In this document: positions 26,001 through 61,420 of the stretch, in pieces
Layout of the letters: every line of letters begins with the position of its first letter
How positions within the stretch are numbered: the stretch's first letter is position 1
Notes under the pieces: model-generated
What the model was told of the DNA's origin: nothing
Seen by the model: only the letters and a program-made list of their open reading frames with translations
The model's database searches: none
Source of the DNA: Rostratula benghalensis
Lineage: Eukaryota; Chordata; Aves; Charadriiformes; Rostratulidae
Direction of reading: 5' to 3'
NCBI GenBank assembly: GCA_013399305.1
Contig: VXAI01000089.1
Location: 2,222,758 to 2,286,757 of the forward strand
Length of the DNA stretch: 64,000 nt
Position numbers and translations under genes: made by a program

Positions 26001-29000
26001 AAACCATTACCGATCTTCAGTTTTTCCAACTGAATGTACAATCACAGTAAAATAGAGTAAGAACGGATGTATTAGATACAGATTCTCAACACTTGAGCAA
26101 GACTACAGGTGAACTCTGGATCTGCACACACTGAAGTCAATACCCAGAGACCAGGGGGGAGAAACAGGGGCAGCGTTTCTTCCAGGACATTAGTTTATTT
26201 GGCGCCACCGAGTGTTCCAGCTGGGTGTCGACAACTCCTGCCGCGGAGAAGAAAACAATAGGAACAGAAAACCATGCCCTCCTTCCAGCTCCAACTGTGG
26301 CAAGAGCGTCTGTTAATGCGAAGCTGAAACCAACACGGCAGCCTGGGAAAACATTACCAAGGCAGACACGGGAACAACTCACCACTCAGCTTCATAATTG
26401 ATTTCATTAGGAGCTCTTGGGCAACACAGCTGAAATGGGCACTTTTGAAAACAGGTGCTAATGATCACTTCAATATTAAAGCTCCAGAAAAATTCAATAT
26501 ATCTTCTGAGGCCCATTTTCTCTGCCCGTGGCAATTACTGCCTGGAGGTTTTAGTGCTACAGTACAGCATGCTTACAATTTCTGCCTTTACTGGTGAAGT
26601 CTCAACACATGGGGTACCCTCGGGCACACTAACCCTCCTGCTACAGGTATGGGGAACTACAGCCTGCCAGACTGAACAAAGATGGTCTTCCCTTCCCTAA
26701 GAAGTCCCTTCCCCAAAACCTCAAATGTCTGAAGACATCTGAATTGTCTTTTTTCCCCATCCATGAAATCAGAAAAGGCTCAAATTCAGTGGCCTAATTC
26801 TGACTCCACGTGGTAAACTCATAAACTTCACATCTCAGTCCTTTTCAAGCTAGGACAAAATGCTCCTCATGCTGCAGCAGAAATTTTTCTACCAGCTGCT
26901 AAATCAGGCAGTAATATTCTAAAAAATGATGTGGAGAAGACATTAGCTTACATGGTCAAAAAGCAACAAACAAGTCATTTCAGAACAAATATACCATTCA
27001 AATAGGTACTATTTGAACTGGTATATTGAAATAGGAACTGGCATATTGAAATAGGAACTATAGGAACTAGGAACTGCAGTGCACAGTTCAAAAGACTTCA
27101 AAATGAAGTACTACTCAGAACTTTGAGAACTGCCATAAGGAAAATCTTCAACCACAAAAGTAGAAAATAGTTTATTTACATTAGATGCTTAACCAAAACA
27201 ATGTGAGATAGAGATGGACATGTTGGTCACCTCCTGTTTTCAAAGTCTGGGAAAATGGGACAAAATGCACTCACAAGTGAAAAAGACAGACCATGGTTTT
27301 CAATTAAGGTTTTAGTATTATTACCACTTACTAAACCCTCGGGATTGTGTCTCAGAGGCTGCATTTAAATTTATGTATTCAAACAGTCCCATCTAGGTAA
27401 AAAACAGTAAACTGTTTGTAGGTTTGGGTCAATCAGTGAAAACATAGATTACATCTCAGAGACACTACCACTAACCTGAAAGAAAGCCCGAGCTTCTCTG
27501 TACCTACATTCAAGAAATCTAGAGTGTGACATCTCCTCTAGAAAACTGGATGGATTTTTTGGAATTTGAACTTTTAAGTCATCAATGGAAACAAGCAGAA
27601 GTTCTGGCCTGCAGGGAAAGAAAGGTGATACATTAACCCATCCAATTCATTTACACATCACAAGCCACTTTTTTCATTAGCACATGTTAAAATCTTAATG
27701 CATACGACCAGCAGTGATCTCTCTGTCCAAATACATCCAAAACCGATTACAAAAGAGGAGCAACAAGAGCTTCAGCAAACTCTCTGTACACTTCAAAATT
27801 TTGTTTAAAAGTAAATTCTATGCTCATAATCCCATGCTTAGTTTGTCAGATCACTGACTCATGATGCACACTGAATTTGTTCATGGTTGTTGTTCAGTGT
27901 ATTTGAAAATTCATGCTATTTATTTAGTTGTCTAAACCAATGTAATAATGTATGGGACACAGTTAAGAGCCAAATTTTACCCTGTACTTTGAGGCTACTT
28001 GCTTTTAAAGTTTAAAAACTGTTCAGTTTTCACAATGAATGAAAGGTGCTATTTTTCAGCTTACACAGTTGGCTTCAAATGTTTAGGCATGTAACTGGTA
28101 CAGATTCCATGCTTTAAAAAGAAGAAAGAATAGTGCCGATTTTAAAGAAAAAGTTAAACAGACTTATTTTGACGTGTGAAATATACACCCTGCAGGAGTG
28201 TTTTTTTGCAAAGTCTGGTGGTAGAAGCTTGTATTTGAGAAGAATTACAAGATTTGCTATGATCAGTCTTTCCTGAAATACTGCTATTGAATGAGTTGTA
28301 AGAAAAGGCAGGCATTTGCAGTAGCTTTACCAATGTAATGCAAAGTTTAAGTGTAAGACAATGGACAAATAATACCACTAATTCCAACGTTAATGAAGCA
28401 AGGACTGCCCTCAGCATGAGTTAGATGTAACGGTTGGCACAGGTTTTTGTGGTGCAAATGTCAACTCTTTATTCACGTTCTTTAACAGTGATTGTTTGGA
28501 CTGTTACTAAGTGTAACTCTGTTGCTTCTGCTTTTCATTTAAGGTTTCATATTTGTATTCAACTCCTGGAAACATATCGTTCTAGAAAGAACACTAAGTA
28601 TCTACTAGCTAGTACTAAATCTCTTGCCACTTCTGCTTTACTCCTGTGTTGATAGCACGTACAACCATCAACAGATTGCAAACTTTTAAATAAATTAATG
28701 GTAAACCACTGCCACCAGCAGAAGACCCTCTGATACATTGAGTCTCAGTCATGACTTCTATGACTTCTCTCATCTTCCTGCCTACTTCAACTCAGCTACA
28801 CAGCAACTTCCTCTAAAATATAGTTCTTAATTTATAAATGGTGGTAAGCTCTTTTCAGGTAAGCAGAATTGGATTTACCTTCAGACTTTACTTTACCTGC
28901 ACTTTGACGGCTGAACCACACATAAGCTAAAATTCACAACCTGACTTTAGGAAAGAGAATAGTTTTATAGACAGGAGAAGTAAGTTATTTTGGAAGTGCC

Positions 29001-32000
29001 ATTATGGCTTCCCTCCCCCCATTTTGAACTCACTTTTCATATGCACCAGGGTAGCGACCAAAGTGTAGTTTCCGGAAAGGCACAAACTTTCTGTCCATGT
29101 GTTGCTTGAGTCTCAGGGAGCCATGCCAGAGATAATTACCGCTCCTCTCATAGAATACCACCAGGTGAATAGCATGAGATGCCAGTTTAAATATGTAGTG
29201 CAAGGGAATTTCAATCCCAGACAGGTCATCCATCCCATCCAAGCGGGGGTCCTTGTTTATAATCTTTAGCCACTGGAACCCCATTTTCTCAGCAGTTCTA
29301 AAAAGGCCCATCTAAAAATGAGAGGAAGAGAGATAGAGAAGCAAAATATTAGAGAAAATAAAACGGAATGCTAAACGCTTATTATTAATTGTCATTATTC
29401 CCCATTTTCATTTTCTAATCAGTCTTAAGCATAAAGTACTCAAAAAACTTCAAAGACTTTAAAGATCAGCAACTGCAAGCAATTCCAACATCTACATCTC
29501 CATGTCTTAACTTTTATCCCTCAAACTATTCAATAAAAAAACAAATAGTTAAGCTATGCTTGGACTAGGTGTGCTCTTTGAAGTAGCACCCTTCTCTGCA
29601 TCTTCAAGCTGTTCTCTAAAGTTACTCTTGTGCTGAACTTGACATTCTTAAGCATTAATCAGCACTTGAAGGCCCTTTCAATTACCCCCCTTGAACTGTT
29701 TTATATACAAGTATATCAGTTTCCCCTTCTGATGCCAGATACTATCAATAAGCCTCAAAAGAATGGGGAGATGGATTTATATTAGTGTGCTGCCACACAA
29801 ACTTTTTCTCAGTTTCTTTAATTCCTTTACAGCTATGGGTATAACATCTGCCTGATCAGATCTGGAGTGCCAAAACTCTTGAGTGTGACTCCTTCATTAG
29901 ACCATTTTAATGCCTCCTGCTCTGTCACTGGTGTAGATGGCGTTAAGTACAAAGATATATGGAAAGAAATGTAAACCAGCAGACTATGATAATCTTTCCA
30001 GCCTTGACTCATCAATACCTGCATTTTCACCTTGATAGATCCTGAAACTCAAGATTTGTAACACCTATACCTACATTAGAGGTTTTCATTCTTCCTTTCT
30101 AACAGATCACTTTGACATTCTTTTTGGCATGGCTTCCTACAAGTGCTTATGCATATTGCAAACAGCTTCTAAAAACTTCTAGTTTTAGGATAGTGCCTGG
30201 ATATGTTTCATTAAAAAAAAAAAAAAAAGCAACAACAAAAAAACCCCCCACTACCCCAAACCTTTACAAGGCTTCCACACAATTAATTCAGTGGCCTTAA
30301 TACAAACACAAAAGCAGTATGTGAAAAAAACATAGAAGAGCTGAATGTATTACAATGCACAAATGTGAACTGAAGAAAAGACACTTACTTCAGGTTTCCA
30401 TGTTTTGTCCAGTAGGGCAAATGTAGTAAAGTCTCTTGGAACACAAAAGTACTTGCATTCCGGACTAGGACCACCAGAACTTCTGATCTGTTCAATATCT
30501 TTATCAACCAGTCCCAGAATCAAAGGATCGATCAAATACACTGGTATATTGTGACTGGATATTAAGCCTAGGAACTTCCTCACCACATGCTGTTTGATAA
30601 AGAATAAAATTAGGAGTTAGAAACACCAACTTTGAGCTCACAAAGGTTAATCCATTAGAACTCTTTGACAGAAGGAAAAAAAAATAAAAAAGAAAAAAAC
30701 CCAATGAAAATCTGAGTTTTACTTCCATAAACAATTGTGGAAATGGAAATTTTCTCTTTCTGAAGAACAGTCTGTTCTCAGGCTTTCCAGATCTGCAGAG
30801 TAAAAGCCTTTCAGCATCGATTACAACTTTCTACAAGTTAAAGCAGTCTAACTCTAGAGCGCTAGACTTGAGAATGCACTCCAGGCTAAACTCTAGATTC
30901 TTTCTAGACTGAGTTGGGAAAGAACTTGAATAAACCAGAGATTATATGGTGAGATTTGATGCACATGTGGGTGCCGATGGAGCTGGTTGCTGTAAATTTG
31001 AGGCTGCTTTTTAGCATCTTGAAAAGTGATGGTCAGGAATTGTTTCTCAAGGCTGAGAAAAGGCAAGTCTCATGCCATCTTCAAATAGGAGGATCAGGAA
31101 ACTCTTCACCTCAATTTCAGGCCCCAGAAAGCTTCTGAAGACAAAAAACCATGGAAAGTCACATCCAAGAACAGGAAGGACAATGATGTGTTTGGGAAAG
31201 CCAGCCAAAGGCAAACCACACCTAATCACACCAACTGCCTTTGAAGCTGTCTGTGGGCAATTTGAGAGCAATGGACACTTCACATGAGCAAGGCTTTTGA
31301 TCCACTCCCAAACAGTAATCCCAATTCAGTGAGAAGGCAGGAACTAAGTCCTATCCAGACTTTGGATACTAGTGTACCCAGGGCACTCAACTATGGCAAC
31401 ATCATATCAGTAGTTAAAAACTGTAGCAAGAATATCCTGTGCCTGAGGAGAGGATTTATTAGCTTGACTCAGTGGAAAATTCTAATCAACTACTTATGGC
31501 TGTGGCACGTGGAAGATTTACAGCAATCACAGTCACCCTGCTATTAAAAATGTAGCTGATGTATTTAACTGTTACAGTTCAATTTAATGGCTTAAAGTAT
31601 GGTTCTAATCAGAGGGGGGGAAAAAAAAGGCTTACAAGAGCACTGTCAGGCATTACATCTGTTACACCTCAAGGTTTCTAGAAGGGTGTAATAAGGGAAA
31701 ACAAGTGCCTGCTACCCAAGCTACCTGCCCAGTGAGCTGATCCTGGCTTTCTAACTGAAGCTCTAACCTTCCTCCTGTCCACCTGCTGAGTCTGTTCAAA
31801 CAGACTCCACCAGCCAACCTCCAATTGTGGCACCAAGCTTTGGCTTCAGAGATGTAAAAAAGTGTAGACATAACATGGATCAACAAACAGAATTTAGGCA
31901 GCAGCACTACGTGTTCTGTACAGGCAGAAGCAAGGCTTCTTAGCTGAGATCTTAGTGATCTCACCTATATGTAGCTGAAAGGTAAGTGATGTGCTAGCAT

Positions 32001-34740
32001 TCTTTCTGTAGCTAAAACTAGTGGATCAGACTGATAAACAGGAAGCAAATCTGTACAAAAATGCCTACTTCTCTCCCTTGCTACTTCTCCAGAGAAACAG
32101 ATGCTTCTAGTTGAAACTTAAATAATTGGTAAAAAGAGATGGCGATATGTCCAGCAGCTAAGATATTTAAATAGAGGAGGAGGAATGCAGGAGCTCTGAA
32201 GAAAGCTTAGGACACAACAGGTCCTCACAGGACTGTAGAGCATTCTGCTTTGTTACTAGTGATCTTGTAAGACCACTGCCATCAAGTCACCTAACACCCA
32301 GTAGGTAGTTCCATGGGGTGCCACCTCCAAGACTAGTGAGACATTCCTGCTGCACGTAAGCAGTCCATGGCGGTTTGAATTATTCCCAAGAACAGTTCTT
32401 AACCGGATCACCTTTCCTCTTGCTCAGCAGAAATAAGGCATTTAAATGGCTAGTTTGCCAACTAGAAAATATTATCATGTTGCATCCAAAGTGAAAGGCA
32501 GCCAGCTCCCAGCACATCGTTCTCTTTAGCCATCTGTGCTGTTTTTCCACTGGAAGATCTGCTAACAAAAGACTTCTGTAAAAGTGTTTCCAAACAAATG
32601 CTAACTAGAAATATCATCACTGAGCTTCTGATTCCCTGAGGCCAACACGATGTTTTGGTTGCACTCAATCCTGCAAACCATAAGACAAAACAGACAATAT
32701 CCTATATCAAGTATCTAATGGCACTCCTAACACTGCTCCTGGACACTGGCAAACACCAACCAGTGAGCGCTGATACATAACATTTTCTTGCTTGTGAAGA
32801 GTATTATGATGCAGCATTAAGCAAGTAACACAAAACACTGAGCAGCATGGTAAACAAACGGAGCTAGTAAAGGCATATTCTGTGACCTGAGAGTGGCAGG
32901 CAATTCTTTTACCATGTGACTACCAAGCAACCTGTATGTCAAATGAGCCAATCTTTTCCAAACTCAGTCAGAAAAAAAAAGCCTGCAACAAAACTTTGAA
33001 ATCAGAAAGGACGAATTTTCCTTCTTAAAACATTAACAACACTACTATGGACTGCACAGGCAAAGGCTGCTAAACTGTAATCATTTCTCAATCTCATTGT
33101 AAACGGATGTTTTGAAACACTTTATAACTTTATTTAGTGAGGAAGTCCTTCATAATACAAAATCCCCCGTGAAGATGAAAGTCTTGAACCTTGAGTTTGC
33201 AATTCCATGCGAGTTCTCTGAGACTTGCAGAAGAACTGTATGAACCAATGACATTATACATACCCATCTAGTGCTGTCTTCGCCTGACTGGCTTCCTCTG
33301 ACTTTGGAAAAAACTGTTCCATTCTATGAAAACCAAAGAATGGGGACAAGGGGAGAGGGGAGTGGGAAAGAAGGAAAAGAAAATCAGTAAATGTCAGTTG
33401 AATCCCTGCTTAAGATTTTTTAACAGGACATCCAGGGGCATTTACCCAGTTAGCATATTACAATTATTGTTGTGGTTATGTCTCTGCTCAACTACTGGAC
33501 TGAATGTGAAATCATAACCAACAACTCTGGCTTAGTGTCTCTAGAAGGACAATGTAAGCCCTCAGGATTTCCAGACATGCAAGAGACATGTGATCAAGCC
33601 TCTGGTTTCTAAGTCAATTTGCCAATAAATGTAAAATAGGAGGATGACAAACACTGTTAGGCAAATACCACTGGGGGAATGCCTCAGTGATTCCAGATAC
33701 AATCCTGGAGAATCAAATTTGAAAGAGAGCATATTTGTATAATAGAGACAAGTAACTCGGCCTTTAGCTTTTCAAAAGTATGAAGAATTTCTCATTCAGA
33801 GTCTGTTTACAATCAGAAACTATAAGAAAGACATCAAAGGTTGCGGTACCACCCAGCACTAATTAAGTGCACCTGCACTTATTAAGAATGTCCTCACCAA
33901 AAGAAAACAAACTCAGGAAACATAATACCTATATAGTTCTTCTGTAAAAATAAGATTAGTTCCTTTGCTGAATCCGCATTGCAACTGTAAACCATGAAAC
34001 CACAAAACCCCCGAGACAAATACATTTATAGCAACATCTTTTTCAGTTATACCAAAAAAAAAATTAAATAAAAAATCACACTCAGATAAACACTCCATGG
34101 ATAGTATGAAAGCAGGATCTAATCTGTAACATCTAGAAAATTATGATCATCGAATCACAAAACACTGAGACAACAGCAGGAAAAGCTGGGTTTTCTTTTA
34201 AAATCATCACTGTTAAAACATCTGCAACCAATAAATGCTGCCTTCCTTGTTGCTTCAGGAACTCGGTTTGACTTCACTTTCAATAGAAGTCACTTAACAG
34301 CTAAAGCAGAAAGGCTTGTGAGGATTAAAAGCCTTGGTGGTTCGAACCTGGGGCTGACAGCACGAAACAAGCGTCCCGTTTTGGAATGAATAGGATGCCT
34401 CCGGCTGACGCGACGACTTTTATTACCAGGCTGACAACTGAAGCCTGGTTGCGCCCCGGCTACCAGAAACTCGCTCGGGCTGCCTAGTCGCTTCACGTCA
34501 ATGCTTCAGAAATTGCTAGCAACACATGGGGAAGTTTGGGGGTTACATTAATGCTGTTCAAGGACTCTGAAGCGAGCTGGCTTTACCCTGTGTTGTTCCA
34601 TAAGAGCAAGCTCCTGCGGGAAAGCTCTCTCTTACCTTCTGCGACAGGTAGAACTTGTAATAATACAACTGAAAGAGAAGGAAAACCAGGCTAGTCAGAG
34701 AGAGGAGCGCCAGGACCACGTTCTTATTGATTTTCTGCAT
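19841..34740 (-). CDS. FKTN: Fukutin (FKTN), complete coding region, 9 coding exons, 460 aa
   Basis: Fukutin is a type II Golgi membrane protein. Established work describes it as a ribitol-5-phosphate transferase that, with FKRP, builds the tandem ribitol-phosphate on the core M3 glycan of alpha-dystroglycan; loss causes Fukuyama-type muscular dystrophy in humans. Coding exons on the minus strand: 34636-34740, 33264-33323, 30389-30589, 29034-29311, 27476-27608, 25680-25809, 24705-24838, 23722-23849, 19841-20054. All junctions have AG/GT and phases agree; the sum is 1383 nt (460 codons plus TGA), against 461 aa in human, with a one-residue deletion in the exon 3 linker. Visible features: short cytosolic tail, a membrane anchor at about residues 7-28, and a nucleotidyltransferase-like C-terminal domain with the D-V-D metal-binding motif at residues 316-318. 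No internal stop or frameshift was seen. FSD1L lies just upstream in the same orientation. Identity is by recalled similarity to vertebrate fukutin along its whole length. Confidence 0.97.
23722..23849 (-). CDS. FKTN: FKTN coding exon 8
   Basis: Codes residues 348-389 plus two bases of K390. It contains [11 protein letters not shown], the acidic D-D-V-K-L-D segment, FFFYEE and [13 protein letters not shown]. The acceptor is GTCTTGCAG and the donor AA|GTATGA, phase 2. Translation past the donor loses similarity at once, which confirms the boundary. Confidence 0.95.
24705..24838 (-). CDS. FKTN: FKTN coding exon 7 (DxD motif)
   Basis: Completes G303 and codes residues 304-347, beginning [17 protein letters not shown]. 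The D-V-D at 316-318 is the metal-binding DxD motif of the LicD/fukutin nucleotidyltransferase family. The acceptor is TTTCTCAG and the donor AAG|GTATAA, leaving in phase 0. Confidence 0.96.
25680..25809 (-). CDS. FKTN: FKTN coding exon 6
   Basis: Codes residues 260-302 plus the first base of G303. It ends in the strongly conserved [10 protein letters not shown] segment that starts the nucleotidyltransferase-like catalytic domain. The acceptor is CTTTCCAG and the donor CTTG|GTAAAA, leaving in phase 1. Confidence 0.96.
26130..26400. other. GC-rich patch in FKTN intron 5, unclassified
   Basis: About 270 bases of raised GC and CpG content in an AT-rich intron, with an 82-codon minus-strand frame that resembles nothing I know. 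It could be an old insertion or an internal regulatory element. No terminal repeats were identified. Confidence 0.3.
27020..27075. repeat. Short tandem repeat in FKTN intron 5
   Basis: Two 20-base units (27020-27039 and 27040-27059) differ at one base and are followed by two shortened copies of the unit's AGGAACT end. It lies in the intron between coding exons 5 and 6. Confidence 0.9.
27476..27608 (-). CDS. FKTN: FKTN coding exon 5
   Basis: A 133-nt exon completing K215 and coding residues 216-259, including the block [18 protein letters not shown]. The acceptor is CCCTGCAG and the donor CAG|GTTAGT. It enters in phase 2 and leaves in phase 0, in agreement with its neighbours. Confidence 0.95.
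29034..29311 (-). CDS. FKTN: FKTN coding exon 4
   Basis: Codes residues 123-214 plus two bases of K215. Highly conserved luminal stretch containing KDPRLDG, SGxEIPLHY and RSGNYLWHG, then FGRYPGAYE. The acceptor is TTTTTAG and the donor AA|GTGAGT, ending in phase 2. It opens with Met-Gly-Leu-Phe-Arg; this Met is internal, not a start. Confidence 0.96.
30389..30589 (-). CDS. FKTN: FKTN coding exon 3
   Basis: Codes residues 56-122. The luminal sequence includes the conserved blocks VYLIDPLIL and CVPRDFT. The acceptor is CAAACAG and the donor GAA|GTAAGT, phase 0 at both ends. It is 201 nt, one codon shorter than in human; the gap falls in a variable Ser/Gly-rich linker. Confidence 0.96.
33264..33323 (-). 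CDS. FKTN: FKTN coding exon 2
   Basis: A 60-nt exon coding residues 36-55 (begins [10 protein letters not shown], ends DSTRW). The acceptor is TTCATAG and the donor GTATGT, phase 0 at both ends. It aligns with the stem segment of vertebrate fukutin (N-G-x-x-x-S-K-x-x-G-S). It is too short to appear as an open reading frame, and was found by looking for the missing 20 residues between exons 1 and 3. Confidence 0.92.
34636..34740 (-). CDS. FKTN: FKTN coding exon 1 (start codon, membrane anchor)
   Basis: Codes residues 1-35, beginning [17 protein letters not shown]. It covers the short basic N-terminus and the hydrophobic signal-anchor that holds fukutin in the Golgi membrane. The ATG at 34740-34738 is chosen because the anchor follows at once, as in other fukutins. 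The -3 base is C, so the Kozak context is weak. The donor is AAG|GTAAGAG at 34635, phase 0. The ATG sits inside the CpG island and no acceptor is obvious just upstream, so this may also be the first transcribed exon. Confidence 0.96.
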
Positions 34741-35049
34741 TAGTCTTCGGGGCGCTCTTGATCACCGCCTGGAAGCAGCGCGGCCTCGCTCATCTCCGCG
34801 CCCCCAGCTGCTCGCCGGCCGAGGAACGCGGGGCGCGTCGCAGGCCGCACCGCCAGCCCGCCGGCTGCAGACAGCAGGCAACGCAGCAGATAACGCAGCG
34901 GCTCACGACAGCCCTGCGGGCCAACCCCCGCGACCGCCCCCTGCACCTCGCCTCGCCCAGCCCGGCTCTCCCCTCCGCTCCCACCCGCCGGGTCGGAGCT
35001 CCGGAACGCGGCCGGCCCGGCCGCCCTCACCCGCGGTTTTAAGCACCGC

Positions 35050-35083
<34 letters not shown>

Positions 35084-35300
35084 GCGCGCATGCGCGACCA
35101 GGAGAGCCCGGCTCCGGGCCCGACGGCAACAGAGGGTGAGCCCTCCCGCCCAGCGGGAGCTGCCGCCTCCCTCCGTCCCGACCCTCCCCAACAATCTCTG
35201 GCGTGTCAGATGGGGACACCGCATCCAGGGGGCGAGGGGAGGATCAACCCTATCAGCCCCGCTCCGCCTCACGTTTATAACCTGTGATGCTCATCGGGCT
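34741..35300 (-). promoter_or_regulatory. FKTN: CpG island and probable FKTN promoter
   Basis: About 560 bases of GC-rich, CpG-dense sequence in an otherwise AT-rich region, ending at the FKTN start codon. It contains a perfect GCGCATGCGC palindrome (35086-35095), the NRF1 consensus core, and no clear TATA box. A CpG-island, TATA-less promoter is normal for a housekeeping glycosylation enzyme. The exact start site cannot be read from sequence. CpG density spills into the coding exon and, patchily, back to about 34290 in intron 1. Confidence 0.8.
35052..35080. repeat. (CA)n microsatellite in the FKTN promoter
   Basis: Uninterrupted CA dinucleotides, about 14.5 units. The tract ends two bases before the alternating CG/CA block that carries the NRF1 palindrome. 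It is likely to vary in length between individuals. Confidence 0.97.
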
Positions 35301-37099
35301 ACAACACGGCCCGGTGGGACATTCGTCCTGCAGAAACCAGTTCGTTCCCCCCACCCCCTCTTAACTTGTTACGGCAGCAACGTGGAGGGGGAGTGCAAGG
35401 GGAGGAGGAAGCGGGATTTGTACATTAACATCTGCGTTTTTCTGCCTTGAGGATAGCTAAAGAAATAAACCAGTCACACTCTGCCATCTGTATTTGGCAT
35501 TTGGAGAAGCACCTATCATCTTGATGCCTTTAAATCGCCTTTTCCAAAATTAACATCCCTTCCTGCAGTTTACACAGCTTTTCACAGAAACAGACAGATA
35601 CAGTTTTCTGATGTATTCAGAACTCAAGGGAAACTTTCAGTTCCTCACAAGTTATTCTGAAGTTATTTTAACTCTGAAAGACTATTCAGTCATCAGTCAA
35701 AAAAAAAAAGCAACAAACAATACAACAAAAAAATAATCACCCAAACCACATCATTTCAGTTGTACAGAAGAAAATTGTCTAGCCACCAAGCATCATCAGC
35801 TGCAGAGCAGAGAGGCTCTGGGAGTACTAAAGTCACCAGGGCATCATTATAATACTTTGTGTTAACTACAGGGTGAAACCACAGACCTTCACAAGGTCTA
35901 GCCCAAAGCCAATAAACAATCCCTCCCATTCCTGAGGCAGATTCCCCTACACAAAATAACTTCACAGGCTGCAGGCATCCCTCTCCAGCTGCAGGTACAA
36001 GCCAGGCACCGACTGCAACAAATGGTCACCAATATATTGGTACTGGATAGACACTAGCTCAGGAAAAAAAAAAAAAAAAAGGAGTCTAAAAAAAATCTAA
36101 AGTGCTTAAGGCAATTCTTCATATCCCCATTTACTACAAACAATTGGACTAGCTGTTAGCAGCAAAAATTTGACATCTGTGCAAACTATTGTATAACAAA
36201 TTCATCAAGGGTAAAAAGTCACATGTTAAGTTCATCTAGGACATCAGTTAAAACTTGCGAGTCACAGTATGAAATAGTTCAAGCTTTCTTCTAACTAAGT
36301 GTTAAAGAGAAATTACATTTTTACATTGTGCATATCAAATTTACCTTGCAGGTTGCACTACAACTTGCTAAAAAAACTTTATAATTTAAATGCCTTTATG
36401 TAGGGCTGGAGATTAGTCATGGTTCTTTCTCACTACACGTTAACTTACTGTAAACATTCCCTTTTTTTCCAAAAAGGGAATTTTAAATAGGAACTGTAGC
36501 TGAACACCCCCAAGATGAAGCCAAGGACTGGGCAGTGACCAAGTATTTGTCTACTTATCTGTTTACCCATGTCCTTCAATAGAACAAGACTCAAAACAAG
36601 AAGCACCCATCTTAACCCTTCTCTTTCTAACCACCAACAGAGCCCAAATGTGCAAGCATCACTCCCCCTCACATACCACTGAATTCATAGCAGCTGAGAC
36701 CCTAGAACTCCCAGTCTGGTGTTCATTGCAGTAAAAAGGGAAGAAATAAGGAGAAAAAAAAATAGTTAAGATTACTACACAAGACTATTTGGATAATTCA
36801 GAGATGCACAAGTTCCAGATGTAAAATGAACCTTGAAGGGCTCAACCACCCTGTCAATTCCATGATTTCTGAAGATAAATTTTCTTAATACCTGCTTTGG
36901 AAAGTTAAGTTTTCCACTAAACATAATAACTATTTTTGCCCAAAACTTTTGGGACTAAGTACCCAGTAAGTACATGGTAAGTACCAGGCTTTAAACAGCA
37001 GTAGGTAGCAAACTCACTTTGATCTAATGCTCACAAGCTTCTGTGAGTAGCAGCTAAAGAGAAAACTTCATCTGCAATACAAGTGTTTGATAGATATTA
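35301..37099 (-). other. FSD1L 3' UTR and short FSD1L-FKTN gap
   Basis: AT-rich sequence with poly-A runs (near 35700 and 36062) and no coding exon. It must hold the FSD1L 3' UTR and its poly(A) site, but I could not find a clear AATAAA on the minus strand, so the end of the transcript is not assigned. The distance from the FSD1L stop to the FKTN ATG is only about 2.36 kb. Confidence 0.6.
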
Positions 37100-60932
<23,833 letters not shown>

Positions 60933-61420
60933 GATGGAAGGGAGGAAGCAGAACCAGGACCGCCCGCAGTGCCTGGCCGCGGGGGGAAACTCAACCGCAG
61001 CGTCCGCTGCTCCCCGCCCCGGTGCACGCATGCGCGCGCGCCAAAGCTGCGGCCGCGCCACTTACGCCTGCGCGCTGTGCTGAGCTGCGATCCCCCCTTG
61101 CACGTGCGCCTCTCCTTACCTCCCCTCCCGGGAGGGGCCTCTGAGCATGCGCAGTCGGAGCAGGCACCACACGTGAGAACAGGCGTTAGCGGGCTCCGCC
61201 TGTTACCGAGGGTTCGAGTCCCGACACGGGCGGTGAGGGCGGGGAGGAGCGGCAGCGTCTGGCCGGGTTGGCGGGTCCGTTCGCTTGGAGGCCGGGTGGC
61301 AGAGGTTGGAGTGCACAGGCAGCAGGAGAAAGCAGGGTCTTGCTGCCCGGAGGTCCGAGGGGAGCAGGCATCCCAAAACCCTGCATGGCGGTCCCCGGGC
61401 CAGCACAATTCCCCAACACT

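Noticed and set aside
34338..34352. GGTTCGAACC, resembling a tRNA T-loop or Pol III B box
   Set aside because: The flanking bases do not form a T stem in either orientation and no acceptor or anticodon arm is present.
34727..35287. 186-codon frame on the plus strand across the FKTN promoter
   Set aside because: Pro/Arg/Ala-rich translation of GC-rich DNA and of the CA repeat (a run of His-Thr); typical of a non-coding CpG island.
61205..61230. GGGTTCGAGTCCC, resembling a tRNA T arm
   Set aside because: Only three stem pairs form and no matching acceptor 5' half lies about 70 bases upstream.
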